Below the pieces are notes generated by a model. It ran no database searches. It was given only the letters and a program-made list of their open reading frames with translations, and was not told the origin of the DNA. Of a stretch of DNA of 21,463 nucleotides, positions 1 to 8,538 are shown in pieces. Every line of letters starts with the position of its first letter. The stretch's first letter is position 1. Made by a program: the position numbers and the translations under genes. Origin of the DNA: CAZMFZ01 sp964565665. GTDB taxonomy: Bacteria; Bacteroidota; Bacteroidia; Cytophagales; UBA9547. The stretch lies in contig CAZMFZ010000060.1 of the NCBI GenBank assembly GCA_964565665.1, forward strand, positions 1-21,463, in the 5' to 3' direction.

Positions 1-1
1 A

Positions 2-1177
2 AAAGGATATCAAACTACACAAGACAAAACACCAATATGTAAAGGCGGCTTTGTAGAGATAAAAGCTAAAGATGCCGAACCGAAGAAAATTGGACTCACC
101 AAGATTCACATAGAAGAAGATGCTGGAAAGTCGATGCACTTGGAAGGCGGCAATGAATCGCTGGTAGATTTGAATCGGGCAGGAACACCTCTGATTGAAA
201 TTGTAACCGAGCCTGACATTCGCAATGCCGATGAAGCTTATGCCTTTCTCACCGAAATACGAAAGCTGGTTCGCTACCTTGAAATATGCGATGGAAATAT
301 GGAGGAAGGCAGTATGCGTTGCGATGTAAATATTTCTTTGCGACCTCTTGGACAGGAGGAATATGGCAAGAAAGTAGAAGTAAAAAACCTAAATTCATTC
401 AGCAATGTGAGAAAAGCTATTGAGTTGGAATACGACCGCCAATCTGCCATATTAGCTGCTGGAGAATCAGTACTTTCTGAAACCCGCACATTCAACACTG
501 TGGAAATGAGAACGGCAAGCCTTCGTACCAAAGAAGATTTGAACGACTATCGCTACTTCCCTGAGCCTGATTTACAGCCACTTACCATTTCTGAAGAATG
601 GTTGAATACAGTTCAAAAGGCTATGCCTGCTTTGCCGCAAGAATTACACAATCGCTTTACCAATCAATATGGCTTGCCCGATTACGATGCTTCAGTACTT
701 ACTGATAATAAAGAAATCGCCTTATTTTTTGATGATTTGTGCCAAAAAACGAAAAATTACAAAACAGCTTCAAACTGGATGATGGGGCCAGTAAAATCAT
801 ATCTGAATGAGCTTTCACTACATATATCTGATTACCCGCTTACTACCGAAAAGTTGGCAGGAATGATAGAATTGGTAGATAGCAATAAGGTGAGCAACCT
901 AATGGCTACGCAGAGAATATACCCTGAGATGTTGAAAAACCCATCAAAAACGGCACTTCTAGTAGCTCAAGAATTGAATTTACTCCAAGATAGTTCAGAC
1001 GATTTTATCAAGCCATTGATAGAAGAAGTACTTTCTAGATTTCCTGATAAAGTGGTAGCGTATAAAGCCGGGAAAACAGGATTGCTGGGTATGTTTGTAG
1101 GTGAAGTGATGAAAGCTGCCAAAGGCAAAGCAGACCCTAAAAAAACGAATGAAATAGTGGCTAAAATGCTGGAGTAG
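2..1177 (+). CDS. gatB: Aspartyl/glutamyl-tRNA amidotransferase subunit B (5'-truncated by window edge)
   Basis: GatB is the kinase/transamidase subunit of the GatCAB complex, which converts Glu-tRNA(Gln) and Asp-tRNA(Asn) to the amidated forms in the cytoplasm. The reading frame is open from the window edge and begins in the conserved KGYQ...GG region, followed by the diagnostic IHIEEDAGKS-H block (residues about 35-45 of the visible part), then LVDLNRAGTPLIEIVTEPD, MRCDVNISLRP and VEVKNLNSF, all hallmarks of the GatB catalytic cradle. The C-terminal part is the helical YqeY-like tail ending in GEVMKAAKGKADPKKTNEIV. About 390 of the usual 480 residues are present, so the N-terminus lies upstream. 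The internal ATG at 134 is not the start, because conserved GatB sequence precedes it in frame. No damage is visible. Identification is secure. Confidence 0.97.
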   Translation, partial: KGYQTTQDKTPICKGGFVEIKAKDAEPKKIGLTKIHIEEDAGKSMHLEGGNESLVDLNRAGTPLIEIVTEPDIRNADEAYAFLTEIRKLVRYLEICDGNMEEGSMRCDVNISLRPLGQEEYGKKVEVKNLNSFSNVRKAIELEYDRQSAILAAGESVLSETRTFNTVEMRTASLRTKEDLNDYRYFPEPDLQPLTISEEWLNTVQKAMPALPQELHNRFTNQYGLPDYDASVLTDNKEIALFFDDLCQKTKNYKTASNWMMGPVKSYLNELSLHISDYPLTTEKLAGMIELVDSNKVSNLMATQRIYPEMLKNPSKTALLVAQELNLLQDSSDDFIKPLIEEVLSRFPDKVVAYKAGKTGLLGMFVGEVMKAAKGKADPKKTNEIVAKMLE

Positions 1178-1263
1178 GCTAAAATGCCTTTTCAGAGTTT
1201 TGAAAACCATAAATCTCAAAGAAATTCAAAATACATTTTATCAACTAATTTAATAAACTAACT

Positions 1264-1458
1264 ATGAATAATATTCTAAAATTTAAAATTGGCGAACACG
1301 CCATAATGTCTCCTGTAATTATAAATAAAGATAATTGGGTAAAAGGAGAAGTAATTCAAATTGAAAACAATCCATTCAAAGGTGTTGTAATTTCAGTTAA
1401 AACACCAGATGGCAACATATTTTTTGATCAAGAACAATACTCCCAAAAGGCATCTTAA
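1264..1458 (+). CDS. Small antitoxin-like protein upstream of broken vapD
   Basis: This 64-residue acidic/basic protein has no signal peptide or membrane segment. Its pattern (FKIGEHAIMSP, VKGEVIQIENN, GVVISVKTPDGNIFF) suggests a small beta-barrel of SH3/KOW type, but I do not recognise the family by sequence. Its stop codon lies only two bases before the ATG of a decayed vapD gene on the same strand. In Haemophilus and relatives a small vapX gene directly precedes vapD and acts as its antitoxin, so by position this is a candidate VapX-type antitoxin. That role is inferred from context and size only. The frame is intact although the partner is broken, as expected when a toxin is lost before its antitoxin. 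It could alternatively be an unrelated small housekeeping protein. Confidence 0.6.
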   Translation: MNNILKFKIGEHAIMSPVIINKDNWVKGEVIQIENNPFKGVVISVKTPDGNIFFDQEQYSQKAS

Positions 1459-1460
1459 TT

Positions 1461-1738
1461 ATGTATGCTATGGCTTTTGATTTAGTAATTAATGATTTGA
1501 AAAAAGAATATGGAGAATAGTATTCAGTGCTTACAATGAAATTACAGAAATCTTGAAAACATATGGTTTTTCATGAGCTCAAGGTTCGGTTTATATTTCA
1601 TCCCATAATAATTTAGCAGAGGTATACAAAGCTATAAATACCTTGGCTAAAACTACTTGGTTTAAAAAATCCGTCAGAGACATTCGTGTGTTTAAAGTTG
1701 AAGATTGGTCAGATTTCACTGAGATTGTAAAGTCTTAG
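1461..1738 (+). pseudogene. vapD: Broken vapD-like toxin gene (Cas2-fold ribonuclease family)
   Basis: No single open frame spans this stretch, but two frames together rebuild a VapD protein. From the ATG the first frame reads MYAMAFDLVINDLKKEYGE and stops at 1518-1520. The frame two bases on carries AYNEITEILKTYGF, then an in-frame TGA at 1574-1576, then AQGSVYISSHNN, AINTLAKTTWF and KSVRDIRVFKVEDWSDFTE, ending at the TAG at 1736-1738. These match VapD landmarks: N-terminal MYAIAFDL, central QGSLY, and C-terminal VRDIRAFRVEQWSDFT. VapD proteins are Cas2-related mRNA interferases of about 90-100 residues, which fits the length. The gene carries one frameshift near 1515-1526 and one nonsense codon, so it should be inactive. 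It sits two bases after a small antitoxin-like gene, giving a decayed toxin-antitoxin module. Confidence 0.85.
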
Positions 1739-1798
1739 CAATCTTCATTTGTTTTATTTATAAATTTCCAATTACCTTATAAATAGTTCCCAAATACC

Positions 1799-2392
1799 AT
1801 GCAATTAGCCGTTAATTCCAAAGCCAAAGCCTTAATTTTCGATTTAGATGGCACTTTGATAAATACCATGCCAACCCATTTTATTGCCTGGGAAGCTACT
1901 ATGAAGAAATATGGCATAGATTTTACTGAAGAAATATTCTATAAATATGCAGGTGTACCTACTTTCAAAATTATTGCATTGCTAAATATAGAATTTGGCA
2001 AAAATATGGATGCTGAAGCCGTTCACTTAGAGAAAGAAAACGCATTTCTAGAAATGATTAACCATATAAAGCCTATTAAACAAGTTGCTGACTTGGCTAT
2101 TGCGAATTTCGGGAAATTACCCATGGCAATAGGTACAGGTGGTGTACCCGATGTAGCTCAGAAAACACTCCAAGCTGTGGGAATGGAAAAATATTTCAAC
2201 ATTATTGTGACATCTCGTGATGTTAAAAATTTCAAACCAGCACCCGATACTTTTTTAGAATGTGCTGAAAGATTGGGCATTGAGCCTCAGTTTTGCCAAG
2301 TTTTTGAAGATGCTGAAGCTGGACTACAAGCTGGGATTGCAGCAGGAATGATTACTACTGATGTGCGACCATACTACGACAATACTTTGTAA
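1799..2392 (+). CDS. HAD-superfamily phosphatase, beta-phosphoglucomutase-like
   Basis: This cytoplasmic haloacid dehalogenase-fold enzyme has 197 residues. Motif I is IFDLDGTL with nucleophile D15 and acid/base D17. Motif II is the GTGG stretch with T113, motif III is K146 in NFKPAP, and motif IV is FEDAEAG with D171. The helical cap follows directly after motif I (INTMPTHFIAWEATMKKYGI), which is subclass I and typical of the beta-phosphoglucomutase/YqaB group acting on sugar phosphates. Length and motif order are normal and all catalytic residues are present. The exact substrate cannot be read from sequence; a fructose-1-phosphate-type or general sugar-phosphate phosphatase is plausible. 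It stands alone between the vapD relic and the DUF1573 gene. Confidence 0.88.
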   Translation: MQLAVNSKAKALIFDLDGTLINTMPTHFIAWEATMKKYGIDFTEEIFYKYAGVPTFKIIALLNIEFGKNMDAEAVHLEKENAFLEMINHIKPIKQVADLAIANFGKLPMAIGTGGVPDVAQKTLQAVGMEKYFNIIVTSRDVKNFKPAPDTFLECAERLGIEPQFCQVFEDAEAGLQAGIAAGMITTDVRPYYDNTL

Positions 2393-2487
2393 TTTCAGTT
2401 TTTCAAAACCTAGATTTCTCAAACTTATCCAAAACGGATTAACAATAAATGCTTATTTTTGCCCCTCTTTTAAATCAAAATAAGTTT

Positions 2488-2943
2488 ATGAAGCATATTT
2501 TCGTAGCCGCCATCATTGCAATTTCAATGTTGAGTTGCGATAAAAAAACAAGTGATAGCAACCAGAAAATAGATACAGTAGCTCTTGGTACAGGCGAACA
2601 AAACTATGCGCGGTTTCTTTTTGAAGAAACAACCTACGATTTTGGGAAAATTAAACAAGGTGAAATAGTAAAGCATATTTTCAAATTTAAAAATGATGGC
2701 GAAAATCCACTCATCATTTCTGCAGCACAAGCTTCGTGTGGATGCACCGTACCCGAATACACTAAAGAACCCCTCGCTCCTGGTGCTGAAAGTGAGATAG
2801 TAGTGCAATTTAACAGCACAGGTAAAATGGGAGTGCAAAACAAAACCGTGCAAATTACAGCCAATACATTGCCCAATACTACCACGTTGGTATTGAAGGG
2901 AATAGTAGAACCCAAATCCGACACCACGAAAATTTCAAAATAG
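2488..2943 (+). CDS. DUF1573-domain lipoprotein
   Basis: The protein has an Ig-like DUF1573 domain preceded by a lipoprotein signal peptide. From the ATG at 2488 it begins MKHIFVAAIIAISMLSC, giving a lipobox with C17 as the lipidated cysteine. An in-frame ATG at 2449 would add 13 hydrophobic residues and spoil the signal peptide, and a TAnnTTTG-like -7 box (2454-2461) overlaps that upstream region, so I place the start at 2488. The domain shows the family pattern YDFGKIKQGE, FKFKNDGENPLIIS, SCGCTVPEY and PGAESEIVVQFNSTGK, about residues 45-140. DUF1573 proteins are abundant in Bacteroidota and are envelope proteins of unclear function. It is the first gene of a cluster continuing into yajC, YbbR-like and coaE, a conserved order in this phylum. 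Confidence 0.88.
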   Translation: MKHIFVAAIIAISMLSCDKKTSDSNQKIDTVALGTGEQNYARFLFEETTYDFGKIKQGEIVKHIFKFKNDGENPLIISAAQASCGCTVPEYTKEPLAPGAESEIVVQFNSTGKMGVQNKTVQITANTLPNTTTLVLKGIVEPKSDTTKISK

Positions 2944-2973
2944 TAACCAATACACTTTAATTAATAAATAATA

Positions 2974-3288
2974 ATGAATTTCAATTACATTCTTTTGCAG
3001 GCTGGTGGTGCAGGTTTAGTGCCAAATTTAATTTTTATAGGAGCTATAATAATTGTATTTTACTTTTTCATGTTACGCCCACAACAGAAAAAACAAAAAG
3101 ATCAAAAATCATTTCGCGAAAATCTAAAAGTAGGAGATAAGATAGTAACAATTGGTGGGGTGCATGGCAAAATAGTAGAGCTAGATGGCGATTTAGTGAT
3201 CATAGATATTGATCGTGGTGTGAAAGTTACCTTCGAGAAAACTTCTATTTCAGATGAGTTAACAAAAAAATACCAAGCTAAAGCCTAA
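2974..3288 (+). CDS. yajC: Preprotein translocase accessory subunit YajC
   Basis: YajC associates with SecDF in the inner membrane and supports Sec-dependent protein export. The 104-residue product is normal in length. A single membrane helix (about residues 14-33, VPNLIFIGAIIIVFYFFMLRP) is followed by the conserved basic stretch LRPQQKKQKDQ and the C-terminal YajC domain with LKVGDKIVTIGGVHGKI and the strand VIIDIDRGVKVTFEKTSI. It lies 30 bases after the DUF1573 gene and 5 bases before the YbbR-like gene, so the three are probably co-transcribed. Nothing is missing. Confidence 0.95.
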   Translation: MNFNYILLQAGGAGLVPNLIFIGAIIIVFYFFMLRPQQKKQKDQKSFRENLKVGDKIVTIGGVHGKIVELDGDLVIIDIDRGVKVTFEKTSISDELTKKYQAKA

Positions 3289-3293
3289 CCGCC

Positions 3294-3980
3294 ATGGCTG
3301 AGAATATACCCAAAAGACCATTTTTACTGGCAGGCAAAAAACGAAAAAAAGTAACTACTATAGTTTTTTGCCTGCTCGTGGCCATGGTCTTTTGGTTTTT
3401 TAATGCTTTGAATAACGATTATTCGGCAGTTATTAATTATCCAGTAAATATTAAGTACAACCCTACCGATTATGTACTTGACTCAAAATCTGACAAATAT
3501 GTAAAACTGAGTACTGCCGGCTATGGCTGGTATTTACTCTATTACAGTCTGGGAATTGGCATAGACCCAATTAATATTTCATTGAATCAGTTTGTAGATA
3601 ATCAGTATTTCCCTGATAATAAATTGCTTGAAATAGCCAAAATACATTTGCAAAATGTAGAAGTGAAGCAAGTAGTTTCCGATACTTTCAGAATAAATGC
3701 TGAACCCAAATCCAACAAACGATTTTTTCTTCGCTTAGATACTAAGCGAATTAATCTTCCAAAAGGAAAGCAAATCGATAGTTTAAGATTAGAGCCGCAA
3801 TTTATCACGTGCTATGGGCCTAAAAACGAACTCATAATTCTGCCCGATACCATTTCATTTGCCCTCCCAGATAGTTTTGTTGAAAGAGATTTCAGTAGCC
3901 AAGTTCCTGTTCACTATCATCCTTCAAAAAATATTAGGCAAAACACTTCTTCTGTAAAAGTCAGTTTTAAGCTCAAATAA
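3294..3980 (+). CDS. YbbR-like domain membrane protein
   Basis: A 228-residue membrane-anchored protein. A short basic cytoplasmic N-terminus (KKRKKVTT) precedes one membrane helix at about residues 21-38 (TIVFCLLVAMVFWFFNAL). The rest is an extracytoplasmic beta-rich region with YbbR-like features, such as YPVNIKYNPTDYVLDSKSDKYVKLSTAGYGWYLLYY and a second copy near residues 140-225. In Bacteroidota a YbbR-like protein is commonly encoded between yajC and coaE, and that context supports the call more than the sequence alone. YbbR (CdaR) proteins of Firmicutes regulate a diadenylate cyclase, but no cyclase gene is adjacent here, so that function should not be assumed. Start five bases after yajC. 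Confidence 0.8.
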   Translation: MAENIPKRPFLLAGKKRKKVTTIVFCLLVAMVFWFFNALNNDYSAVINYPVNIKYNPTDYVLDSKSDKYVKLSTAGYGWYLLYYSLGIGIDPINISLNQFVDNQYFPDNKLLEIAKIHLQNVEVKQVVSDTFRINAEPKSNKRFFLRLDTKRINLPKGKQIDSLRLEPQFITCYGPKNELIILPDTISFALPDSFVERDFSSQVPVHYHPSKNIRQNTSSVKVSFKLK

Positions 3981-4000
3981 CTTTATTTCACAAAATAAAA

Positions 4001-4591
4001 ATGCTAAAAATTGGCGTAACTGGTGGAATTGGCTCGGGGAAAACACTTGTGTGCAAGGTGTTTGAAACTTTGGGCGTGCCTGTTTATTATACTGATTTGC
4101 GTACTCGTAGCGTTCAGATTTTCGATGAAGAAGTAGTAAAAGGGATCAAAGCTTTGTTTGGAGAGCAGGCCTATTCATCTCCACTGCAGTTGAATAGAGA
4201 ATTTATTGCCGGAACTGTATTTAACGATAAAGAAAAACTGGCAAGTCTTAATGCTTTAGTTCACCCGAAAGTATTTGCAGATTTTGAGAATTGGTGTCAC
4301 GAGTACGAAAACCAACCTTACATTTTAAAAGAATCGGCCCTTACTTTTGAAACAGGTTTCAACCAAAAACTCGACAAAGTAATAGTAGTTACAGCCGATG
4401 AAGACACCCGAATTAAAAGGGTGCTTCAGCGCGATACATTTAGAACGGAAGCCGATATAAAAACCATTATCGAAAGGCAAATGCCTGAAAGTGAGAAAAT
4501 TAGATTGGCTGATTTTGTGTTGAGAAATGATGAAAAACAGCTTTTGATTCCTGAAGTTCTGAAATTGGATAAGCTGTTTCGTGAATTATAA
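4001..4591 (+). CDS. coaE: Dephospho-CoA kinase
   Basis: CoaE phosphorylates the 3'-hydroxyl of dephospho-CoA in the last step of coenzyme A synthesis, in the cytoplasm. The 196-residue protein begins MLKIGVTGGIGSGKT with the P-loop at residues 8-15. Other family features are the DLRTRSVQ region, LNALVHPKVF (the conserved LxxLxHP element), the ALTFETGFNQKLDKVIVV strand that replaces the usual PLLFE, and the adenine-binding lid IKRVLQRDTFR. Length matches the family. It closes the DUF1573-yajC-YbbR-coaE cluster, 20 bases behind the YbbR-like gene. Convergent with the next gene on the minus strand. Confidence 0.95.
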   Translation: MLKIGVTGGIGSGKTLVCKVFETLGVPVYYTDLRTRSVQIFDEEVVKGIKALFGEQAYSSPLQLNREFIAGTVFNDKEKLASLNALVHPKVFADFENWCHEYENQPYILKESALTFETGFNQKLDKVIVVTADEDTRIKRVLQRDTFRTEADIKTIIERQMPESEKIRLADFVLRNDEKQLLIPEVLKLDKLFREL

Positions 4592-4675
4592 TAATACTGG
4601 GAAAGCAGGTATTATGAATTTCTCAAAAGGGGCAAAAACATATTTGCTAATCAGCTAAAAGATAGATTTTTTTGA

Positions 4676-5179
4676 TTACTCTACTATATTTTTTATACTT
4701 AACCTTATCGGCAATACTACCCACCAAATGGCAAGCAACACTACCAAGCCAATAATAATAGGTTGATAAAAGTTGAAACTATTGAAGCCTATCACATTTA
4801 CCAAAAACAACGCTAAAAATATAAATATGAGCAACAAGTTAAAGATTAGGTTGAAGCTGTTTAGCCAAGTTTCGTATATTTCGTGTAATGCTTCTTTATG
4901 TTCTATTTCCTGATTCCAATAAGGTTTGTTTGCTGCAGGTAAAACCGAAGCGGGTAAATTAGAAACTATTTTTTTTAAAGCCTGAATCATTATATTGAAT
5001 ACAAAAAACAATCCCCCGCCCACATAAAACAACCATTCTTTCGATCTGAATTCCTGCATTTCTATATTTTTTGAGTAGCCAATGGCGACCATCGAGGGAA
5101 AAACATAATATGTGTAAAGTAAAATGAGAATAAAGGATACTACCGATATATAAAACAGAAATTTTACACCTGCTGACAT
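4676..5179 (-). CDS. Hypothetical four-helix membrane protein
   Basis: I do not recognise this 167-residue protein as a named family. It has four likely membrane helices at about residues 7-27, 48-66, 108-130 and 139-158, with a soluble loop between helices two and three (about 70-107) containing PYWNQEIEHKEALHEIYETW. It resembles small uncharacterised membrane proteins common in Bacteroidota. It is transcribed divergently from rsmG with only 41 bases between the two start codons, so their promoters overlap. The ATG start is well supported, as the first helix begins directly after it. No function can be assigned. Confidence 0.75.
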   Translation of the reverse strand: MSAGVKFLFYISVVSFILILLYTYYVFPSMVAIGYSKNIEMQEFRSKEWLFYVGGGLFFVFNIMIQALKKIVSNLPASVLPAANKPYWNQEIEHKEALHEIYETWLNSFNLIFNLLLIFIFLALFLVNVIGFNSFNFYQPIIIGLVVLLAIWWVVLPIRLSIKNIVE

Positions 5180-5220
5180 AATTTTATTTGCGTATTTTGC
5201 TGCAAAATTAATCCAAATAC

Positions 5221-5847
5221 ATGGAACTCATTGCTAAATACTTTCCTAATCTTTCGGCTGTGCAAAAAAGCCAGTTTGAACAACTTATGGATTTGTATTC
5301 GGAATGGAACGAGAAGATAAATGTAGTTTCGCGCAAAGACATTGAAAATTTATATACCAATCATGTGTTGCATTCTTTGGGTATTACCAAAATTATTCAA
5401 TTCAAGCCACAAGCAAATATTTTAGATGTGGGTACTGGAGGTGGATTCCCAGGCATACCTTTGGCTATATTATTTCCCGAAACTAATTTTCACTTGGTAG
5501 ACAGCATTGGCAAAAAGATAAAAGTTGTAAATGAGGTGGCACATGAAATAAAGCTAAAAAATGTAGTTGCCGAGCAATTGAGGGTGGAAGAGCTTGACGC
5601 AAAATACGATTTTGTGGTAAGTAGAGGCGTTACTTCACTCAAAGAAATTATTGGTTGGAATTTGAAAAACATAAAGAAGCAATCAGTACACGAAATGCCA
5701 AATGGCCTCATTTGCCTAAAAGGTGGCGACAGATTGATTGAAGAAATTGGCGAAATACACCTCCCTGTCAAATCGTGGCTTTTGAGTGATTTTTTTCACG
5801 AGGAATTTTTTCTGGAGAAAAAAGTAGTGTATGTGAAGTTGGTGTAG
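5221..5847 (+). CDS. rsmG: 16S rRNA (guanine(527)-N7)-methyltransferase RsmG
   Basis: RsmG (GidB) methylates N7 of G527 in 16S rRNA using S-adenosylmethionine. The 208-residue product matches family length. The N-terminal helical part carries LYSEWNEKINVVSRKD and the NHVLHSL segment; the SAM-binding Rossmann core has ILDVGTGGGFPGIPLAI (GTGGGFPG at residues 71-78), the acidic strand end HLVDSIGKKIKVVNEV, and FVVSRGVTSL with the conserved arginine; LICLKGG follows. All key motifs are intact. Its stop is 18 bases from the 3' end of the convergent ABC transporter gene. Confidence 0.95.
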   Translation: MELIAKYFPNLSAVQKSQFEQLMDLYSEWNEKINVVSRKDIENLYTNHVLHSLGITKIIQFKPQANILDVGTGGGFPGIPLAILFPETNFHLVDSIGKKIKVVNEVAHEIKLKNVVAEQLRVEELDAKYDFVVSRGVTSLKEIIGWNLKNIKKQSVHEMPNGLICLKGGDRLIEEIGEIHLPVKSWLLSDFFHEEFFLEKKVVYVKLV

Positions 5848-5865
5848 CTAACCTTTAACTTCCAG

Positions 5866-7635
5866 TTATACTTCCACCAAATGAAATTGCATCCTGCTTA
5901 AATTGGCATAATAGCCATCTTTTACTAAAAGTTGTTCATGCGTGCCTTGCTCTACTATATGCCCTTTGTCTATCACTAATATTTTATTGGCATTTTGAAT
6001 GGTAGAGAGCCTATGGGCTATCACAATAGAAGTTCTGCCCTTTAGCATTTTTAAAAGCGCATTTTGAATCATTTCCTCCGTTTCAGAATCTACTGAAGAG
6101 GTAGCTTCGTCAAGCACCAATATTTTAGGATTATACACCATAGCCCTTACAAAAGAAATCAATTGCCTTTGCCCAACGGAAAGTGTAGCGCCTCGCTCCA
6201 TTACTTCGTAATCGAACCCACCAGGCAACTTTTCTATAAATTCCAATGCTCCTACAGCTTCGGCAGCCTTTCGAATTTGTGCTAATGAAATATCTTTGTT
6301 ACCTAGACTAATATTGTTTTTTATCGAATCGGAAAATAGAAACACATCTTGCAACACCACTCCAATTTGTGTTCTCAGGTAGGGAATGTCATATTCAGTT
6401 AGGTTTATTCCATCTATAAATATCTTACCTTCATTTATTTCATAAAAACGATTGAGCAAATTGATGATAGACGATTTTCCTGCTCCCGTAGCACCCACTA
6501 AGGCCACTGTTTCGCCTGCATTTACCTCAAATGATATATTTTTCAATACATAATTATCATCCATATAGGCGAAAGATACATTTTCAAATATTACCCCACC
6601 ATCGAATTCTGCGGGCTGATAGTGGCCATTTTTAGGCAAATATTCGGTGGTTTCAAGCAGCTTCATCACCCTTGCCGAGCCTACTATTCCCATTTGCAGG
6701 GTGTTGAATTTGTCGGCAATTTCGCGAATAGGTCGAAAAAACATTTGGATAAACATTATAAAAGCCACCAAAGTGCCGAAGGTAACTTCTTCATTAATCA
6801 CACCTCTGGCTCCCCACCATACTAATAAGCCAATTCCTGCGGCACTCAATACTTCTGCCACCGGAAAGTAAATCGAATAGTAAAATACCGATTTTAGATT
6901 CGCATTTCGATGTTGCTTATTTATCATCTTGAATTTTTCATATTCTCTTTCTTCACTGTTGAATATTTGTACAATGTTCATTCCAGTGATATGCTCTTGC
7001 ACAAAAGTGTTGAGGTTGGCCACGGCTGTGCGTACATCATTAAATGATTTTTTTACTTTCTCTTTGAATATATAAGTGCTAATGAGTAAAAAAGGAATTA
7101 CAGAAAGACTAATTAAAGTCAGTCGCCAATCCATATAAAGCATAATTGCCATGATGAAAATGAGTTGCAATATTGAGCCGGCTATATCGGCCAAGCCTTC
7201 GGTGAAAATATCGGAAATGGTTTCTATGTCGGAAATATTGCGTGTAATTAGCCTGCCAATGGGTGTGCGGTCGTAAAATGAAAGTTTGAATTGCAACAAA
7301 TGAGCATACAATTTTTCTCTGATATTGCTAATAATATTTGTGCCGAGCCAAGCCGACATAAATGCGGTGCCATAATCGATAAATGCTTGAAGAAAGAGGA
7401 TGGTAATTAAGGCAATCGTCATCGAAAGTAGGCCCTGGGCATTATTGCCAAGCATATATTTGTCGATAGTAAGTTGCACCAAATAGGGGCGAACGGGAGT
7501 GAGTAAACCACCTGCTAATGTGAGGAAGACCAAACTGTAAAACACTTTACTATAAGGCTTTACAAACACATATACTTTAGCTAATATTTCTCCATCAAAC
7601 ACCTTTCCGCTATACTCTTTATCTTCAACTGCCAT
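5866..7635 (-). CDS. ABC exporter, fused permease and ATPase (MsbA/LmrA-like)
   Basis: A 589-residue half-transporter that would dimerise in the inner membrane and export a lipid or hydrophobic compound. The ABC type-1 membrane domain occupies about residues 30-320 with six helices. The nucleotide-binding domain covers about 345-585: A-loop Y357, Walker A GATGAGKSS at 381-389, Q-loop Q429, signature LSVGQ at 485-489, Walker B ILVLDE at 505-510 and the switch histidine H541 in AHRLST. All ATPase residues are present. The substrate cannot be told from sequence; MsbA-like lipid flippase and multidrug exporter are both possible. It lies 18 bases downstream of the M23 peptidase gene on the same strand, and the two are probably co-transcribed. 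Confidence 0.93.
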   Translation of the reverse strand: MAVEDKEYSGKVFDGEILAKVYVFVKPYSKVFYSLVFLTLAGGLLTPVRPYLVQLTIDKYMLGNNAQGLLSMTIALITILFLQAFIDYGTAFMSAWLGTNIISNIREKLYAHLLQFKLSFYDRTPIGRLITRNISDIETISDIFTEGLADIAGSILQLIFIMAIMLYMDWRLTLISLSVIPFLLISTYIFKEKVKKSFNDVRTAVANLNTFVQEHITGMNIVQIFNSEEREYEKFKMINKQHRNANLKSVFYYSIYFPVAEVLSAAGIGLLVWWGARGVINEEVTFGTLVAFIMFIQMFFRPIREIADKFNTLQMGIVGSARVMKLLETTEYLPKNGHYQPAEFDGGVIFENVSFAYMDDNYVLKNISFEVNAGETVALVGATGAGKSSIINLLNRFYEINEGKIFIDGINLTEYDIPYLRTQIGVVLQDVFLFSDSIKNNISLGNKDISLAQIRKAAEAVGALEFIEKLPGGFDYEVMERGATLSVGQRQLISFVRAMVYNPKILVLDEATSSVDSETEEMIQNALLKMLKGRTSIVIAHRLSTIQNANKILVIDKGHIVEQGTHEQLLVKDGYYANLSRMQFHLVEV

Positions 7636-7653
7636 TCAGATTTTGCTTTTCGC

Positions 7654-8538
7654 TTAAAACACGATATAATCTAAAGGGTTCAACGGATGCCCTTTGTACC
7701 ACAATTCGAAGTGCAAATGTGGTCCGGTGGTAAGTTCGCCCGAATTGCCAATTATGGCCACTACCTCGCCAGATTTCACTATTTCGCCTACTTTTTTTAA
7801 TAAAGAGGCATTGTGTTTATAAACTGAAATCAAATCTTCATCGTGCTGCACCACGAGCATATAGCCGGTATCGTAGCTCCAACCCGAATAAATAACCGAA
7901 CCATCCGACACAGATTTGATTGCCTCATTTTCTTTGGCCAAAATATCTATTCCATAATGTTTGGTACGAGCATCAAAATGGTTGCTCACCAAGCCCGATA
8001 TTGGGGGGAAAAAATATATATCTGAAAGGCTGCTCTTTTTTACTGTGGCTATTTCTTTGCCTATATTTTTGCTAAAATTTTCTTCAATACTTGTGTTTTC
8101 AAATTCCTCTCGCAATTTCACCTCAGCATCTTGCAATTGGTCTTTATGTTTGGCAAGCACAACGGTATTTTCTGTTCTAGTTTTAAGTTTTTGAGTTTCC
8201 AAAGGGTCATTTGCCCCAGTGAGCATATTTTTAAAGCTCAAAATAAAGCTGTCTTTGCGTGCTACTTCTGTTTCGAGTGAATCTACTGCCATACTCAATC
8301 GCGCAACCTTTTGCCTAATGGCTTTGTCTTTTCTCATTTCATCTGAATAATAGCTGTCTATCCACTTGAAAAAACTCACCGATAAAAACGAAGTAACCAA
8401 AAGTAACACCACAGTAAATACAAATACTTTTGCATAATTTACCCTGAAACTCCTTCGCATTGAAAAATCATCGTCATTGCGAACCACCACTGTAAAATTG
8501 GTAGTAAGCCACTCATATATTGTCCGCTTATTTTTCAT
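7654..8538 (-). CDS. M23-family peptidoglycan endopeptidase, membrane-anchored
   Basis: A 294-residue protein with a cytoplasmic N-terminus, one membrane helix at about residues 36-57, a coiled-coil stretch (about 65-165) and a C-terminal LytM/M23 domain. The zinc site is complete: H194 and D198 in HYGID, H242 in SVYKHN, and H274/H276 in GPHLHFELW. It should therefore be an active zinc metallopeptidase cutting peptide cross-links in the periplasm. First gene of a probable two-gene minus-strand operon with the ABC exporter. This type of membrane-anchored M23 protein is common in Bacteroidota and contributes to cell shape or division. The intact active site contrasts with the degenerate LytM domain of the gene at 9301-10533. 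Confidence 0.92.
   Translation of the reverse strand: MKNKRTIYEWLTTNFTVVVRNDDDFSMRRSFRVNYAKVFVFTVVLLLVTSFLSVSFFKWIDSYYSDEMRKDKAIRQKVARLSMAVDSLETEVARKDSFILSFKNMLTGANDPLETQKLKTRTENTVVLAKHKDQLQDAEVKLREEFENTSIEENFSKNIGKEIATVKKSSLSDIYFFPPISGLVSNHFDARTKHYGIDILAKENEAIKSVSDGSVIYSGWSYDTGYMLVVQHDEDLISVYKHNASLLKKVGEIVKSGEVVAIIGNSGELTTGPHLHFELWYKGHPLNPLDYIVF

Noticed and set aside
1574..1576. In-frame TGA in vapD as a sign of a reassigned genetic code (TGA read as tryptophan)
   Set aside because: The same gene also has a frameshift, and a reassigned code would not explain that. No other gene in the window has an internal TGA in frame. Ordinary decay is simpler.
2449..2487. ATG at 2449 as the start of the DUF1573 lipoprotein
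   Set aside because: It places 13 extra residues before an otherwise standard lipoprotein signal peptide and overlaps a -7-like box.
4592..4675. Terminator between coaE and the convergent membrane protein gene (ATAATAC/GTATTAT arms near 4590-4615)
   Set aside because: Only seven weak A/T-rich pairs and no T run directly after them; not enough to support a feature.
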